This document shows, piece by piece, positions 1-7,437 of a stretch of 23,047 nucleotides of DNA. Each line of letters opens with the position of its first letter. Positions within the stretch are counted from its first letter, which is position 1. The position numbers were made by a program, and so were the translations under genes. Origin of the DNA: Zipacnadum sp036504235 (GTDB taxonomy: Bacteria; Armatimonadota; Zipacnadia; Zipacnadales; Zipacnadaceae). Under the pieces are notes generated by a model that was not told the origin of the DNA, searched no databases, and saw only the letters and a program-made list of their open reading frames with translations. The stretch spans positions 1 through 23,047 of the forward strand of contig DASXVN010000072.1 of assembly GCA_036504235.1 (NCBI GenBank). Direction: 5' to 3'.

Positions 1-100
1 CGGCCACGGCCCCGGCCACGGCCACGGCCACGGCCACGGCCACGGCCACGGCCACGGCCACGGCCACGGCCACGGCCACGGCCACGGCCACGGCCACGGC
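1..100. repeat. GGCCAC hexamer tandem repeat
   Basis: The first 100 bases are an almost pure tandem array of the 6-base unit GGCCAC, with one variant unit (GGCCCC at 8-13) and 14 perfect units in a row at 14-97. In the frame starting at base 2 the unit reads Gly-His, and a TAA follows right after the array, so it most likely is the coding end of a gene. Its true length cannot be judged, because the window begins inside it and such arrays are easily collapsed in assembly. Confidence 0.95.
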
Positions 101-109
101 AACAACTAA
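2..109 (+). CDS. C-terminal end of a protein with a Gly-His repeat tail (partial)
   Basis: Reading from base 2 gives 35 codons, almost all alternating Gly and His (one Pro replaces a His near the start), then Gly-Asn-Asn and a TAA stop at 107-109. The stop falls immediately after the repeat, and a palindrome follows at 115-136, which fits a gene end. The rest of the gene lies outside the window, so its function is unknown. Histidine-rich tails of this kind are known in metal (nickel, zinc) binding and storage proteins; applying that here is inference. The other two forward frames also stay open through the repeat, reading Arg-Pro or Ala-Thr, but neither stops near it, so the Gly-His frame is preferred without being proved. 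Confidence 0.45.
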   Translation, partial: GHGPGHGHGHGHGHGHGHGHGHGHGHGHGHGHGNN

Positions 110-114
110 CGGCC

Positions 115-136
115 GGCGGGGGACGTAGCCCCCGCC
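115..136. repeat. GC-rich palindrome, copy A
   Basis: A perfect 8-base stem GGCGGGGG (115-122) / CCCCCGCC (129-136) encloses the 6-base loop ACGTAG and is followed by CTAC. There is no T-run, so it is not a classical intrinsic terminator. It matches the palindrome at 12756-12777 in stem length, loop length and flank, with a compensatory base-pair change, so the two look like copies of one dispersed element. Confidence 0.7.
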
Positions 137-184
137 CTACAGGGAGAAACGGCGGCCCGGGGGCAACTTTCTTGCCGGGGTGCT

Positions 185-213
185 TTCGACTCCGCTGCTT
201 TATGGAGTATAAT
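185..213 (+). promoter_or_regulatory. sigma70-type promoter for the polysaccharide export gene
   Basis: A perfect -10 box TATAAT lies at 208-213. A weak -35-like TTCGAC lies at 185-190 with 17 bases between. Transcription would start near 220, giving a leader of about 58 bases before the start codon at 278. The -35 match is poor, so the claim rests mainly on the -10 box and the position. Confidence 0.6.
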
Positions 214-277
214 GTCGCAGTTCGCGTACCGTCGCCGCACTGGCCTTTCGCGCCAACCTACACCAGGAGACCCGCCC

Positions 278-1933
278 ATGATGACTCTTCGGAGTATCGC
301 AGCACTGCTCGCGGTCGCGACCGCTTGCGTCTGGCTTACCCCCGGTCCTCTCCAAGCCCAACTCGTCGGCCCGGACTACGTCATCAGCCCCGGGGACATG
401 CTCAATGTCAACGTCTACGGGGAGCAGGACCTGTCCAAGAACTACCCGGTCGGTCCGGCCGGAACCATCACCATGCCGCTGATCGGGCAGGTGCCGGTGG
501 CCGATCTGACGCTCGACCAGGCGCAACAGGTGCTGACCAAGCGGCTCAAAACGGTGCTGCGCTCGCCGCACTTGGTGGTCGGCATTGATGAGGCCAGTTC
601 CGTGCGCAAGGTCTACGTTCTGGGCTACGTCACCACCCAGGGGCCGCTGGAACTGCACCTGGGGGCGACCATCTTCGACGCCCTGGCGGCGGCCGGTCCT
701 ACGGACATCTCCGACCTGCGCCAGATCCAACTCACCCACCCCGGCCAGACTCCCGTGACCCTGGACCTGAGTGGACTGCGCACCGGCAAGCTGCTGGGGG
801 TCAACGATCGGCTCATCTTCGGCGACGTGATCTACGTGCCCAAGCTGGAGGATCGCGTGTCGGTGCTCGGACAGGTGAAGACGCCGGGCAGCGCGGTCAT
901 GCCGCTGGGACAGACGATTACGGTGCTGGACGCGCTGGCGCGCATCGGCGGGGGGCTCACCGCGGACGCCTCCTTGTCGAACGCGCTGCTGGTCCACGTG
1001 AGCGGCGACGCTACTCCGATCAACCTCGACGCCTTGATGAAGCGCGGCGACATTTCCCAGAACGTGGTCCTGCAGGCGGGGGACACGCTGGTCGTGCAGC
1101 AGGCCGAGAATATCTCGGTGGTCGGCGAGGTCGTCCAGCCGGTTTCCTTCCTGAGCAACCAGCCGGTTACCGTCCTGCAGGCGCTGGCGCAGGCGGGCGG
1201 GTTCACCGCTAAGGCGGACCTCGCGCACACGCAACTAGTCTCGGCGCGGGGCGTGACGCGGGTGTTGGATATTAAGGCGCTCTGGGACCGCGGCGACCTG
1301 TCGCAGAATGTGAAGCTGCAGCCCGGCGACGTCCTGGTGCTGCCCAAGATGGCAGCCACCAACCTGCTGATTGTGGGCGCGGTGGTCAAGCCTGGGGTGA
1401 TTGATCTGGCGGACACCCAGCAGCGCGACCTGCTGCGGATGGTCACCTACGCCGGAGTATCCCCGCAGTCGGACCTCACCAAGGTGCAGGTCTACCGCGA
1501 CGAGCAGCAGTTCGTGATCGACGTTAACGCGGTCATGAACGGCGACGTGAAGTCGAATATGCAGCTGCAGCCCGACGATATCGTGATGGTCCCCGAGAAA
1601 TCGGTCATCTATGTGCTCGGTACGGTGCTCCACCAGGGCAAGCTGCCCTGGGACACGAAGCTCACCGTACTGGACGCGATCAGCGACGCCGGGGGCCTGG
1701 GGCCGCGAGCCAACGAGAACGGCACCATCCTCGTGCGGCCGGTGGCCAAGGGCAAGACCCAGATCTTCAAGGTGCCGCTGGGCGATCTGCGCAAGGGGAA
1801 GGCCCCGGAGAACTACCGCCTCCAGCCCGGCGACATCATTTTCGTGCCGAACCTGGGCGAGCGCGAGGCCGGGATGGGCATCCTGCGCGACTTGATGTAC
1901 ATGGCGACCACGGTCATTTCTCTCACTCGCTGA
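278..1933 (+). CDS. Exported polysaccharide export protein (Wza-like) with five SLBB-type repeats
   Basis: This 551-residue protein is a periplasmic or outer-membrane polysaccharide export component of the Wza/poly-export family, which forms the channel through which capsule or exopolysaccharide leaves the cell. Residues 1-28 look like a signal peptide ending in LQAQ. Residues about 30-110 carry the poly-export domain (PDYVISPGDMLNVNVYGE). Five SLBB-like repeats follow, beginning near residues 113, 194, 279, 363 and 444, each with a strand such as VSVLGQVKTPG or IYVLGTVLHQG. The start at 278 is chosen for AGGAGA at 265-270 with a 7-base spacer; the in-frame ATG at 212 overlaps the promoter and has no ribosome site. 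Five repeats is more than classical Wza carries. No partner kinase, polymerase or glycosyltransferase gene is in the window. A bidirectional terminator follows. Confidence 0.9.
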   Translation: MMTLRSIAALLAVATACVWLTPGPLQAQLVGPDYVISPGDMLNVNVYGEQDLSKNYPVGPAGTITMPLIGQVPVADLTLDQAQQVLTKRLKTVLRSPHLVVGIDEASSVRKVYVLGYVTTQGPLELHLGATIFDALAAAGPTDISDLRQIQLTHPGQTPVTLDLSGLRTGKLLGVNDRLIFGDVIYVPKLEDRVSVLGQVKTPGSAVMPLGQTITVLDALARIGGGLTADASLSNALLVHVSGDATPINLDALMKRGDISQNVVLQAGDTLVVQQAENISVVGEVVQPVSFLSNQPVTVLQALAQAGGFTAKADLAHTQLVSARGVTRVLDIKALWDRGDLSQNVKLQPGDVLVLPKMAATNLLIVGAVVKPGVIDLADTQQRDLLRMVTYAGVSPQSDLTKVQVYRDEQQFVIDVNAVMNGDVKSNMQLQPDDIVMVPEKSVIYVLGTVLHQGKLPWDTKLTVLDAISDAGGLGPRANENGTILVRPVAKGKTQIFKVPLGDLRKGKAPENYRLQPGDIIFVPNLGEREAGMGILRDLMYMATTVISLTR

Positions 1934-1953
1934 GCGCACCCTCAGAGACAAAA

Positions 1954-1986
1954 GAAGGAGCGGCGTCAGTTGACGCCGCTCCTTTT
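1954..1986. terminator. Bidirectional intrinsic terminator
   Basis: A long GC-rich inverted repeat, with stem arms at 1955-1968 and 1971-1984 (core GGAGCGGCGTC / GACGCCGCTCC) and an effective loop of about 4 bases, ends in TTTT on the plus strand. It is preceded by an A-rich run (CAAAAGAA) that gives a T-rich tail on the minus strand. It lies between two convergent genes and can serve both. Confidence 0.85.
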
Positions 1987-2014
1987 GGGTGTGGGAGGCA
2001 ACTCTCGGCGCCCG

Positions 2015-2920
2015 CTAGCGCGTCGCGGAGCGGCGCAGGGCCTCATAGTCCGCCCAGATGACCGCCTCCAGGCCCAGATTCGCCGCCAGGATTTTCCCCT
2101 CGGTGAGCAACTCCGGATGAAGTTGCTCGGCCACGATCCACAGCCACACCTGCTTGCCCTCGGCGTGCGCGGCGGAGACCGGCGCGTGCAGGACCTCCGG
2201 GCCCGGCAGGCGGAAGCCGCGGCCCTCCGGGGTGACTACCAGCGCCAGACTGGCCACGCCGGAGTTGGCGGCCAGGACCTTCCAGTCGTCCGCGCCGCTC
2301 AGGGCGGTCGCGGCCTCCAGGGGAGGCGGGGGGGCCACGATGGACACCAGGCGCCGGTCCACGGACTGCACGGCGGCGGCGGCGGCGAGGATGAACATAC
2401 TCAGGCTGTGGCGGCGGAAGCTCAGGACCTCGGGCGTCAGTTCGCGGGGAAGTGCTTGGCCCGCCGCGGCGCTGAAGAGGCGCTGGCAATAGCTGCAGTG
2501 GCAGGCCCAGGCCCCGCGCGAGTGGTAGAACCCGGGCGCATCCCAGACGAAGCCCTTGACCTCCAGCAGCCACGCCAGGGTGCGCATGGAATTGGCGAAC
2601 CACTCCAGGTAGCGGGGATCGTTCGGGCAGGCGCGGGCGCAGCGGCGGCCCCGGCTGTCGATCTGCAGGGTCTGGGGGTGGGTGTGGAGGTACAGGCTGG
2701 TGGTGGCGGGGTCGGCGTCGAGGACCTTACCGTAGCCGGCCGGCGCCACGTAGGCCTCCAAGCCGCTGTGGGCGAGCTGGCGGGTGAAGGCGGCCAGGCG
2801 CTCGGACTCCCAGCGGGCCTCGTCCTCGGGGCAGGTGATCACGGCAAACTGCAGTCCCTGGTCCACCAGCCAGGCGGGGGAGATGCGCTCCAGGGCCGGG
2901 AGGGCGCCGCCGATGAGCAC
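2015..2920 (-). CDS. Putative glycosyl-hydrolase-like TIM-barrel protein
   Basis: A 301-residue protein without a signal peptide in the chosen reading. A central stretch FVWDAPGFYHSRG followed by a Cys-rich CHCSYCQRLF motif (about residues 123-147) and later strand-like blocks (LVSIVAPP, VASLALVV, KQVWLWIVAEQ, EAVIWADYEAL) recall hypothetical glycosyl hydrolase families with a TIM barrel (GHL6 or DUF-type), where an acidic residue follows a hydrophobic strand and a CxCxxC segment comes next. The substrate is unknown. The GTG start at 2918-2920 is the only usual start codon in this frame below a stop at 2996-2998 and has no clear ribosome site, so the N-terminus is uncertain. A GTG at 3023 in another frame does have a GAGGAAG site upstream, so a frameshift near 2921 is possible. 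It converges on the export gene with a shared terminator. Confidence 0.75.
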   Translation of the reverse strand: MLIGGALPALERISPAWLVDQGLQFAVITCPEDEARWESERLAAFTRQLAHSGLEAYVAPAGYGKVLDADPATTSLYLHTHPQTLQIDSRGRRCARACPNDPRYLEWFANSMRTLAWLLEVKGFVWDAPGFYHSRGAWACHCSYCQRLFSAAAGQALPRELTPEVLSFRRHSLSMFILAAAAAVQSVDRRLVSIVAPPPPLEAATALSGADDWKVLAANSGVASLALVVTPEGRGFRLPGPEVLHAPVSAAHAEGKQVWLWIVAEQLHPELLTEGKILAANLGLEAVIWADYEALRRSATR

Positions 2921-3091
2921 CCCATGGCGCGGCGGCGCGGAGCCGTGTGAAGGAACGCTGCCCTCGGTTCGTGGACGAGACGCTGGCAGGTGTCGTCACT
3001 CCCGGTAGCAAAACTAATGGCACCGTCTTCCTCGCGAGGCCGGGAATCTCCTCCTGCGCCGAAAATACCTGAAAAACGCGCCCGAAAGGTC

Positions 3092-3120
3092 TTGACAGCT
3101 TAGTACAAACGTGCTATCTT
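3092..3120 (+). promoter_or_regulatory. lexA promoter with embedded LexA operator
   Basis: A consensus -35 TTGACA (3092-3097), a 17-base spacer and a -10 TATCTT (3115-3120) form a strong sigma70-type promoter. The spacer is nearly filled by the imperfect palindrome TAGTAC-AAAC-GTGCTA at 3101-3116, which differs from perfect dyad symmetry at one pair. It is placed where a bound repressor would block RNA polymerase, so it is taken as the autoregulatory SOS operator. It resembles the cyanobacterial LexA box (RGTACNNNDGTWCB) more than the E. coli or Bacillus boxes. Confidence 0.8.
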
Positions 3121-3150
3121 CGTCGCATTCCGGCTAGTAGGAGGTCACCG

Positions 3151-3765
3151 ATGACCGAAGCCCAGCTCACCGGTCGGCGGCGTGAAATATATGACTACGT
3201 AGTTAAGGCGATCAAGGACCGAGGCTATCCGCCGACCATGCGCGAGATCGCGGCGGCGCTCGGCTTCAAATCGCCCTCCACGGTCCTGCATCACCTGCGC
3301 ATCCTCGAGGAGCAGGGGTTCATCGAGCGCGAGGCGGAACGCAACCGGGCCATGCGGCCGACCGCGAGCCAGGATTCCGCCGCCGGGGCGGGGCGGCTGG
3401 TGCCGCTGGTGGGCCGGGTGGCAGCGGGTGCGCCGATTTTGGCCGCGGAGAACCTGGACGGGTATCTGGTTCTGCCGCCCGAGCTGTTCTCGGGACCGCA
3501 GCTATTCATGCTGCAGGTGCAGGGCGACAGCATGATCGAGGCGGGAATCCTCGACGGGGACTACGTGATCGTCAACCAGCAGGAAACGGCCAACGACGGG
3601 GATATCGTAGTGGCGTTGCTGGAAGACGAGGCGACCGTGAAGCGTCTGTGGCGACGCGCCGATTACATCGAGTTGCAGCCCGAGAACCCCACCATGGAGC
3701 CGATTCGGGCCACAAACGTGCAGGTGCTCGGCAAAGTAGTGGGCGTCGTGCGAGCGATCAGCTAG
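3151..3765 (+). CDS. lexA: LexA repressor (SOS response autoprotease)
   Basis: LexA represses DNA-damage genes and cleaves itself when stimulated by RecA filaments on single-stranded DNA. The 204-residue length is normal. The winged helix DNA-binding domain covers residues 1-65 (PPTMREIAAALGFKSPSTV recognition region near 27-45). The cleavage site is Ala92-Gly93 in GRVAAGAP. The catalytic dyad is Ser127 (GDSMIEAGI) and Lys164 (EATVKRLW). The ATG at 3151 has an excellent AGGAGGT site at 3139-3145. The promoter holds a likely self-operator, which implies negative autoregulation. The last 8 bases overlap the convergent phosphatase gene, so there is no room for a terminator between them. Confidence 0.97.
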   Translation: MTEAQLTGRRREIYDYVVKAIKDRGYPPTMREIAAALGFKSPSTVLHHLRILEEQGFIEREAERNRAMRPTASQDSAAGAGRLVPLVGRVAAGAPILAAENLDGYLVLPPELFSGPQLFMLQVQGDSMIEAGILDGDYVIVNQQETANDGDIVVALLEDEATVKRLWRRADYIELQPENPTMEPIRATNVQVLGKVVGVVRAIS

Positions 3766-5113
3766 GCGCGGGCGCGGCGGGCGGGTCCGGGTCCTCTTTG
3801 CCGCTCTCCAAGCGCTGGAGCACCAGACAGGTGGCGTCGTCACTGCGCGGCCGCGCGGACCAGCGGCGGGCCGCCTCCACCACGCGGTTGGCGGTCTCCT
3901 GCGGTCGCGCCCCTTCGCCCAGCGACTTGAGAGCGGCATTGGCGATGCGAGTCTCCTGGAATTCCTCCCCCTGATGGTTGCGCGATTCGCTGATGCCGTC
4001 CGTGTAGGCGATCACGATCTCGCCCGGGCGTACGGTAACCGTTTTCTGGTCGTAGCGGGGCGAGCGGGTGGCGCCGACCACGATGCCGCCGCTGGTGAGC
4101 GTGTCGAGCTGGCCGCGGTGCGGGGAGAGCAGCAAGGGAGGAGGATGGCCGCAGTTGACGAAAGTTAGCGCGCCGGTGTGGGGGTTGAGCAGGCCGATGA
4201 ACAGGGCCGCGTAGGTCTCCGGAGCGAGGCTGTCGTAAATCTGGCGGTTGACCTCATAGGCGATCTCGCGGGGCGCAAGGCCCTCGCGCGCCGCGGAGCG
4301 GGTGTGGGAGAGAATCAGCGACAGGTAGATGAGGCCCGAGACGCTCTTGCCGGAGATGTCGCCCAGGCAGACCAGATAGTCGCCGCTCTCCAGGCGCTCG
4401 AGAATGTACAGGTCGCCGCCGACCTCCAGCGCCGGTTCCAGGCGCAGGGCGGCGCGCCAGCCGGGGATATCCGGCGGCTGGGGCGGGAGCATGACGTCCT
4501 GCAGGGTCCGCGCCAGCAGCATCTCGTTGCGAATGCGACTGGCCTGGGCCTGCTCCTCATCCCGAGACTGCACCAGGTAGCCGGAGACGACCGCGACCGT
4601 GATCAGGAAAGGGATGCCCAGGAAGGGCAGGCCCGTGGTGTCAGTCGCCAGAAAGCTCATCGCGGGGGTCCCGGGGGGCAACGTGGCCACCAGGACCAGC
4701 GCGTAGCCGCCGATCGCGCCCAGGGCGGTGAGCACGGCGCCGGGGACCTGGAACCAGATGGCTCCTTCTATGACGATCAGATAATACACCTGGAACAGGG
4801 CGCCCCAGTAGTTCTCGCCGGCGGCAAAGAGCGCGCCGCTGACCAGGGCCACGTCCAGGGGCAGGGAGATGGACCGCTGCCAGGTCAGCGACTTGCGGCG
4901 GAAGTAGTAGAGGAAGACGACCGAGGTGAAAGCGCCGGCCAGGACGACGATGACGCGGACCGGCCACTCCTGCTTCATCGGCACCGGGGAGAGGACGGTG
5001 GAGCCGAGGAAGGCGACCAGGAAGGCCAGGCGCAGCAGGGCGGAAAAGAGATCGGTTTGCTGTTCCAGGAACCGCGACGCGGAGCGCGACGGATCGGATC
5101 TCCGGCTCTGCAA
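3758..5113 (-). CDS. Membrane-bound PP2C-type serine/threonine phosphatase (RsbU/SpoIIE family)
   Basis: A 451-residue regulator of the kind that dephosphorylates anti-sigma-factor antagonists in partner-switching pathways. Residues about 25-182 contain some five or six hydrophobic segments, a likely membrane sensor. A short linker rich in charged residues (184-198) leads to the SpoIIE/PP2C domain from about 200 to 435, with metal-binding aspartates in VGGDLY (Asp234), GDISGK (Asp252), AYTDGISE (Asp372) and SDDATC (Asp425-Asp426), plus the NCGHPPPL block near 320. The GDISGKS motif has Ser where GKG is usual. The start is TTG at 5111-5113, supported by GAGGAGGTG at about 5121-5129 on the minus strand. 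No anti-sigma or antagonist gene is adjacent. A minus-strand promoter at 5153-5181 fits it. Confidence 0.92.
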   Translation of the reverse strand: MQSRRSDPSRSASRFLEQQTDLFSALLRLAFLVAFLGSTVLSPVPMKQEWPVRVIVVLAGAFTSVVFLYYFRRKSLTWQRSISLPLDVALVSGALFAAGENYWGALFQVYYLIVIEGAIWFQVPGAVLTALGAIGGYALVLVATLPPGTPAMSFLATDTTGLPFLGIPFLITVAVVSGYLVQSRDEEQAQASRIRNEMLLARTLQDVMLPPQPPDIPGWRAALRLEPALEVGGDLYILERLESGDYLVCLGDISGKSVSGLIYLSLILSHTRSAAREGLAPREIAYEVNRQIYDSLAPETYAALFIGLLNPHTGALTFVNCGHPPPLLLSPHRGQLDTLTSGGIVVGATRSPRYDQKTVTVRPGEIVIAYTDGISESRNHQGEEFQETRIANAALKSLGEGARPQETANRVVEAARRWSARPRSDDATCLVLQRLESGKEDPDPPAAPAPS

Positions 5114-5142
5114 GCACCCTCACCTCCTCGGGTTAGGTCGGC

Positions 5143-5156
5143 CAATACTAGTATTG
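5143..5156. promoter_or_regulatory. 14-base perfect palindrome in a divergent intergenic region
   Basis: CAATACTAGTATTG is a perfect 14-base palindrome between the divergent phosphatase and PHP genes. It overlaps the -10 and start region of the phosphatase promoter, so it may be an operator, or simply an AT-rich melting site. The binding factor is unknown. Confidence 0.4.
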
Positions 5157-5181
5157 TACGCCGGTGAGGCCAGGGCTGCAA
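5153..5181 (-). promoter_or_regulatory. Promoter for the PP2C phosphatase gene
   Basis: On the minus strand TTGCAG (5176-5181) and TACAAT (5153-5158) are 17 bases apart, a good sigma70-type pair. Transcription would start near 5146, about 33 bases before the TTG start, leaving a leader that carries the strong ribosome site. Confidence 0.6.
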
Positions 5182-5262
5182 GCGCCGCCGGGTCCGGAGG
5201 GGCCCCCGCCGCAGACCGCCGGCAGGGAGGAAGAGACCGCGACCGCTGCGGTCCGGCTCGGG

Positions 5263-6024
5263 ATGATCCACGGGTTCACCTACGACGGCCATGTGCACAC
5301 CAGCCTGGGGCAGGGCAGCGACCCGCCCGCGGAATGCCTGCGCGCCGCGCAAGCCGCGGGTCTGGCGGCGGTGGCCTTTACCGACTACTATGAGGTCGAG
5401 GAGAGCCAGGTGCCGGTGCGGCTGGAGGCCTACCGGCGCGCGGCCGGCGAGAGGCCGGTGCGGGTGGTGGCCGGCGCCGAGTGCGCGATTCTCGATCCGC
5501 TGGGGCGGCTGACGCTGGCGGAGAGCGCGGCGCGGCCCTTTGCGCTGGTGCTGGCGCGACTGTCGTCGCTGACCGAAGGCGTGGCGCGCAGCACGCCGGT
5601 GCGGCTGGAGGCGCTGCTGGAGAACCTGCGCGGGGCGCTGGTGTCGGCGTGCCGCCGGCCGCACGTCAACGTGTTGGCGCTGCCCTTCAACCTCGGCCGG
5701 TTCTCCGCGGCCCTGACGCCCGGCCAGATTCCGCTTTCGCTGCTGGAGGAGTTGGGCGGCGTGATGCGCGAGCAGGAAGTCGCCTGCGAATTGGCCAATA
5801 GCATCTGGTCGTGGTACCCCGAACTGCCCCCCGAGGACTTCCTGGAGGAGTACGCGCGGCTGCTGATGGCTTTCAGTCGCGAGGGGGTCAAGTTCGTAGT
5901 CGGCAGCGACGCGCATGCGGCCGGCGCGGTCGGGAACCTGCAGTTTGTTCACCGCCTCGCGGCGGCGGCGGGGCTGGAGAAGACGCAGTTTGTAGATATC
6001 GCCCGGTTGCCCGCGCTCAACTAG
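5263..6024 (+). CDS. PHP-domain metal-dependent hydrolase
   Basis: A 253-residue PHP-family protein; these enzymes use two or three metals to cleave phosphoesters. Visible ligand motifs are DGHVHTS (Asp8, His10, His12), FTDYYE (Asp41), GAECAI (Glu73), RPHVNV (His134) and GSDAHAAG (Asp216, His218). The usual TDH/TEH motif reads TDY here, so one common ligand is replaced. The frame stays open upstream to a GTG at 5164, but those 33 residues are Pro/Gly/Glu-rich without family character, so ATG 5263 is preferred; neither start has a convincing ribosome site. The substrate is not evident; nucleotide, histidinol phosphate and polymerase-proofreading roles all exist in the superfamily. The beta-glucosidase gene begins 40 bases after its stop, so the two are probably co-transcribed. 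Confidence 0.85.
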   Translation: MIHGFTYDGHVHTSLGQGSDPPAECLRAAQAAGLAAVAFTDYYEVEESQVPVRLEAYRRAAGERPVRVVAGAECAILDPLGRLTLAESAARPFALVLARLSSLTEGVARSTPVRLEALLENLRGALVSACRRPHVNVLALPFNLGRFSAALTPGQIPLSLLEELGGVMREQEVACELANSIWSWYPELPPEDFLEEYARLLMAFSREGVKFVVGSDAHAAGAVGNLQFVHRLAAAAGLEKTQFVDIARLPALN

Positions 6025-6064
6025 CGGGCGGCGGGGCGTTTCACTATTCAGGAGGATCATCATC

Positions 6065-7396
6065 ATGTCCGGATTTCCGCAGGATTTCGTGTGGGGCTGC
6101 GCTACCGCCGCTTACCAGATTGAGGGGGCGCCCCTCGAGGACGGCAAGGGGCCCAGCATCTGGGATACCTTCGCCCATGAGCCGGGCAGGATTCGGAACG
6201 GCGATACCGGTGACGTGGCCTGCGACCATTACCACCGCTGGGCCGAGGACGTGAAGATGATCGCGGGGATGGGCCACAACGGCTACCGCTTTTCGATCTC
6301 CTGGCCGCGCGTGCTGCCCGACGGGCGGGGGCAGGTCAACGAGCGGGGGGTGGATTTCTACAGCCGGTTAGTCGATGGCCTGCTGGAGGCGGGGGTGGCG
6401 CCCTTTGCGACGCTTTATCACTGGGACCTGCCGCAGGCGCTGCAGGACCGGGGCGGCTGGCCGAACCGCGATACGGCGCAGTATTTCGCCGAATACGCGG
6501 CCCTGATGTTCGACCGCCTGGGCGACCGCTGCCCGAACTGGATCACGCTGAACGAGCCGTACGTGGTGGCGGAACTGGGGCACCTGCAGGGGATCTTCGC
6601 GCCCGGGATGCAGAGCGTGGAGGCGTGTCTGGCCTGCGCTCATCACCTGAATCTGGCCTCGGCGCTGGGGGTGCAGGCCTTCCGGGCGAGCGGGCGGGCC
6701 GGGCAGATCGGCCTGACCTGCAACCTCACGCCGATGGAGCCGCTGACGGACAGCCCCGAGGACGCGGCGGCGACTGCGCTGTACGACCAGTGGATCAACG
6801 GTTGGTGGCTGGAGCCGACCTGCCGCGGGCACTATCCACAGCAGTTGGTCGAGGGGCTCGCGGAGCAGATGCCGGATATCCGGGACGGGGACCTGGAGCT
6901 GATCGCCGAGCCGCTGGACTTCTTCGGGCTCAACTACTACCGGCGGCAGATGGTGGCGCACGATCCGGGATATTTCCTCAACTCGCGCGTCGAGGAAGGG
7001 CCCGGGACGCGGACGGACATGAACTGGGAGGTTCACCCGACCTCGTACTACGACATGCTCAGCCGGATGGTCAAGGAGTACGGCATTTCCTCGATCTACT
7101 TGACGGAGAACGGCGCGTTCTACCTGGACACCGTGGGGCCGGATGGCGAGGTCCACGATCCCCAGCGCATTGCCTATCTGGAGCAGCACCTGGCCCAGGT
7201 GGAGCGCGCGCTGGACGACGGGCTGCCGATTCACGGGTACTTTTTGTGGAGCCTGATGGATAATTTCGAGTGGGCTTCCGGTTTCAGCATCCGCATGGGC
7301 ATCGTGTATACGGACTATCCGACGCAGCGGCGCCTGCCTAAGGACAGCGCCCGCTGGTACTCGCAGGTGATTCGCAACCGCGCTCTGCCGGCGTGA
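6065..7396 (+). CDS. GH1 family beta-glucosidase
   Basis: A 443-residue, full-length glycoside hydrolase family 1 enzyme that removes beta-linked glucose (or a related sugar) from short oligosaccharides. It lacks a signal peptide, so it acts in the cytoplasm. It starts with the typical FPQDFVWGCATAAYQIEGA block. The acid/base is Glu164 in the TLNEP motif and the nucleophile is Glu348 in YLTENGA. HWDLPQAL (119-126) and SLMDNFEWASGF (396-407) are further family signatures. The ATG has AGGAGG at 6050-6055. It follows the PHP gene at 40 bases. It could finish the breakdown of oligosaccharides released by secreted hydrolases such as those encoded at 13271-22735, which is inference. Confidence 0.96.
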   Translation: MSGFPQDFVWGCATAAYQIEGAPLEDGKGPSIWDTFAHEPGRIRNGDTGDVACDHYHRWAEDVKMIAGMGHNGYRFSISWPRVLPDGRGQVNERGVDFYSRLVDGLLEAGVAPFATLYHWDLPQALQDRGGWPNRDTAQYFAEYAALMFDRLGDRCPNWITLNEPYVVAELGHLQGIFAPGMQSVEACLACAHHLNLASALGVQAFRASGRAGQIGLTCNLTPMEPLTDSPEDAAATALYDQWINGWWLEPTCRGHYPQQLVEGLAEQMPDIRDGDLELIAEPLDFFGLNYYRRQMVAHDPGYFLNSRVEEGPGTRTDMNWEVHPTSYYDMLSRMVKEYGISSIYLTENGAFYLDTVGPDGEVHDPQRIAYLEQHLAQVERALDDGLPIHGYFLWSLMDNFEWASGFSIRMGIVYTDYPTQRRLPKDSARWYSQVIRNRALPA

Positions 7397-7437
7397 GTCG
7401 CGACCCAGGGGCGCGTCGCTCCTGCCCACTTTCCATA

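Noticed and set aside
1..100. Possible CRISPR array or satellite
   Set aside because: The unit is a 6-base tandem repeat without spacers, and it reads cleanly as Gly-His codons up to a stop.
5164..5262. Leaderless GTG start for the PHP gene at 5164
   Set aside because: The extra residues are a Pro/Gly/Glu-rich stretch, and no good plus-strand -35/-10 pair was found ahead of it; family similarity begins after ATG 5263. It is not fully excluded.
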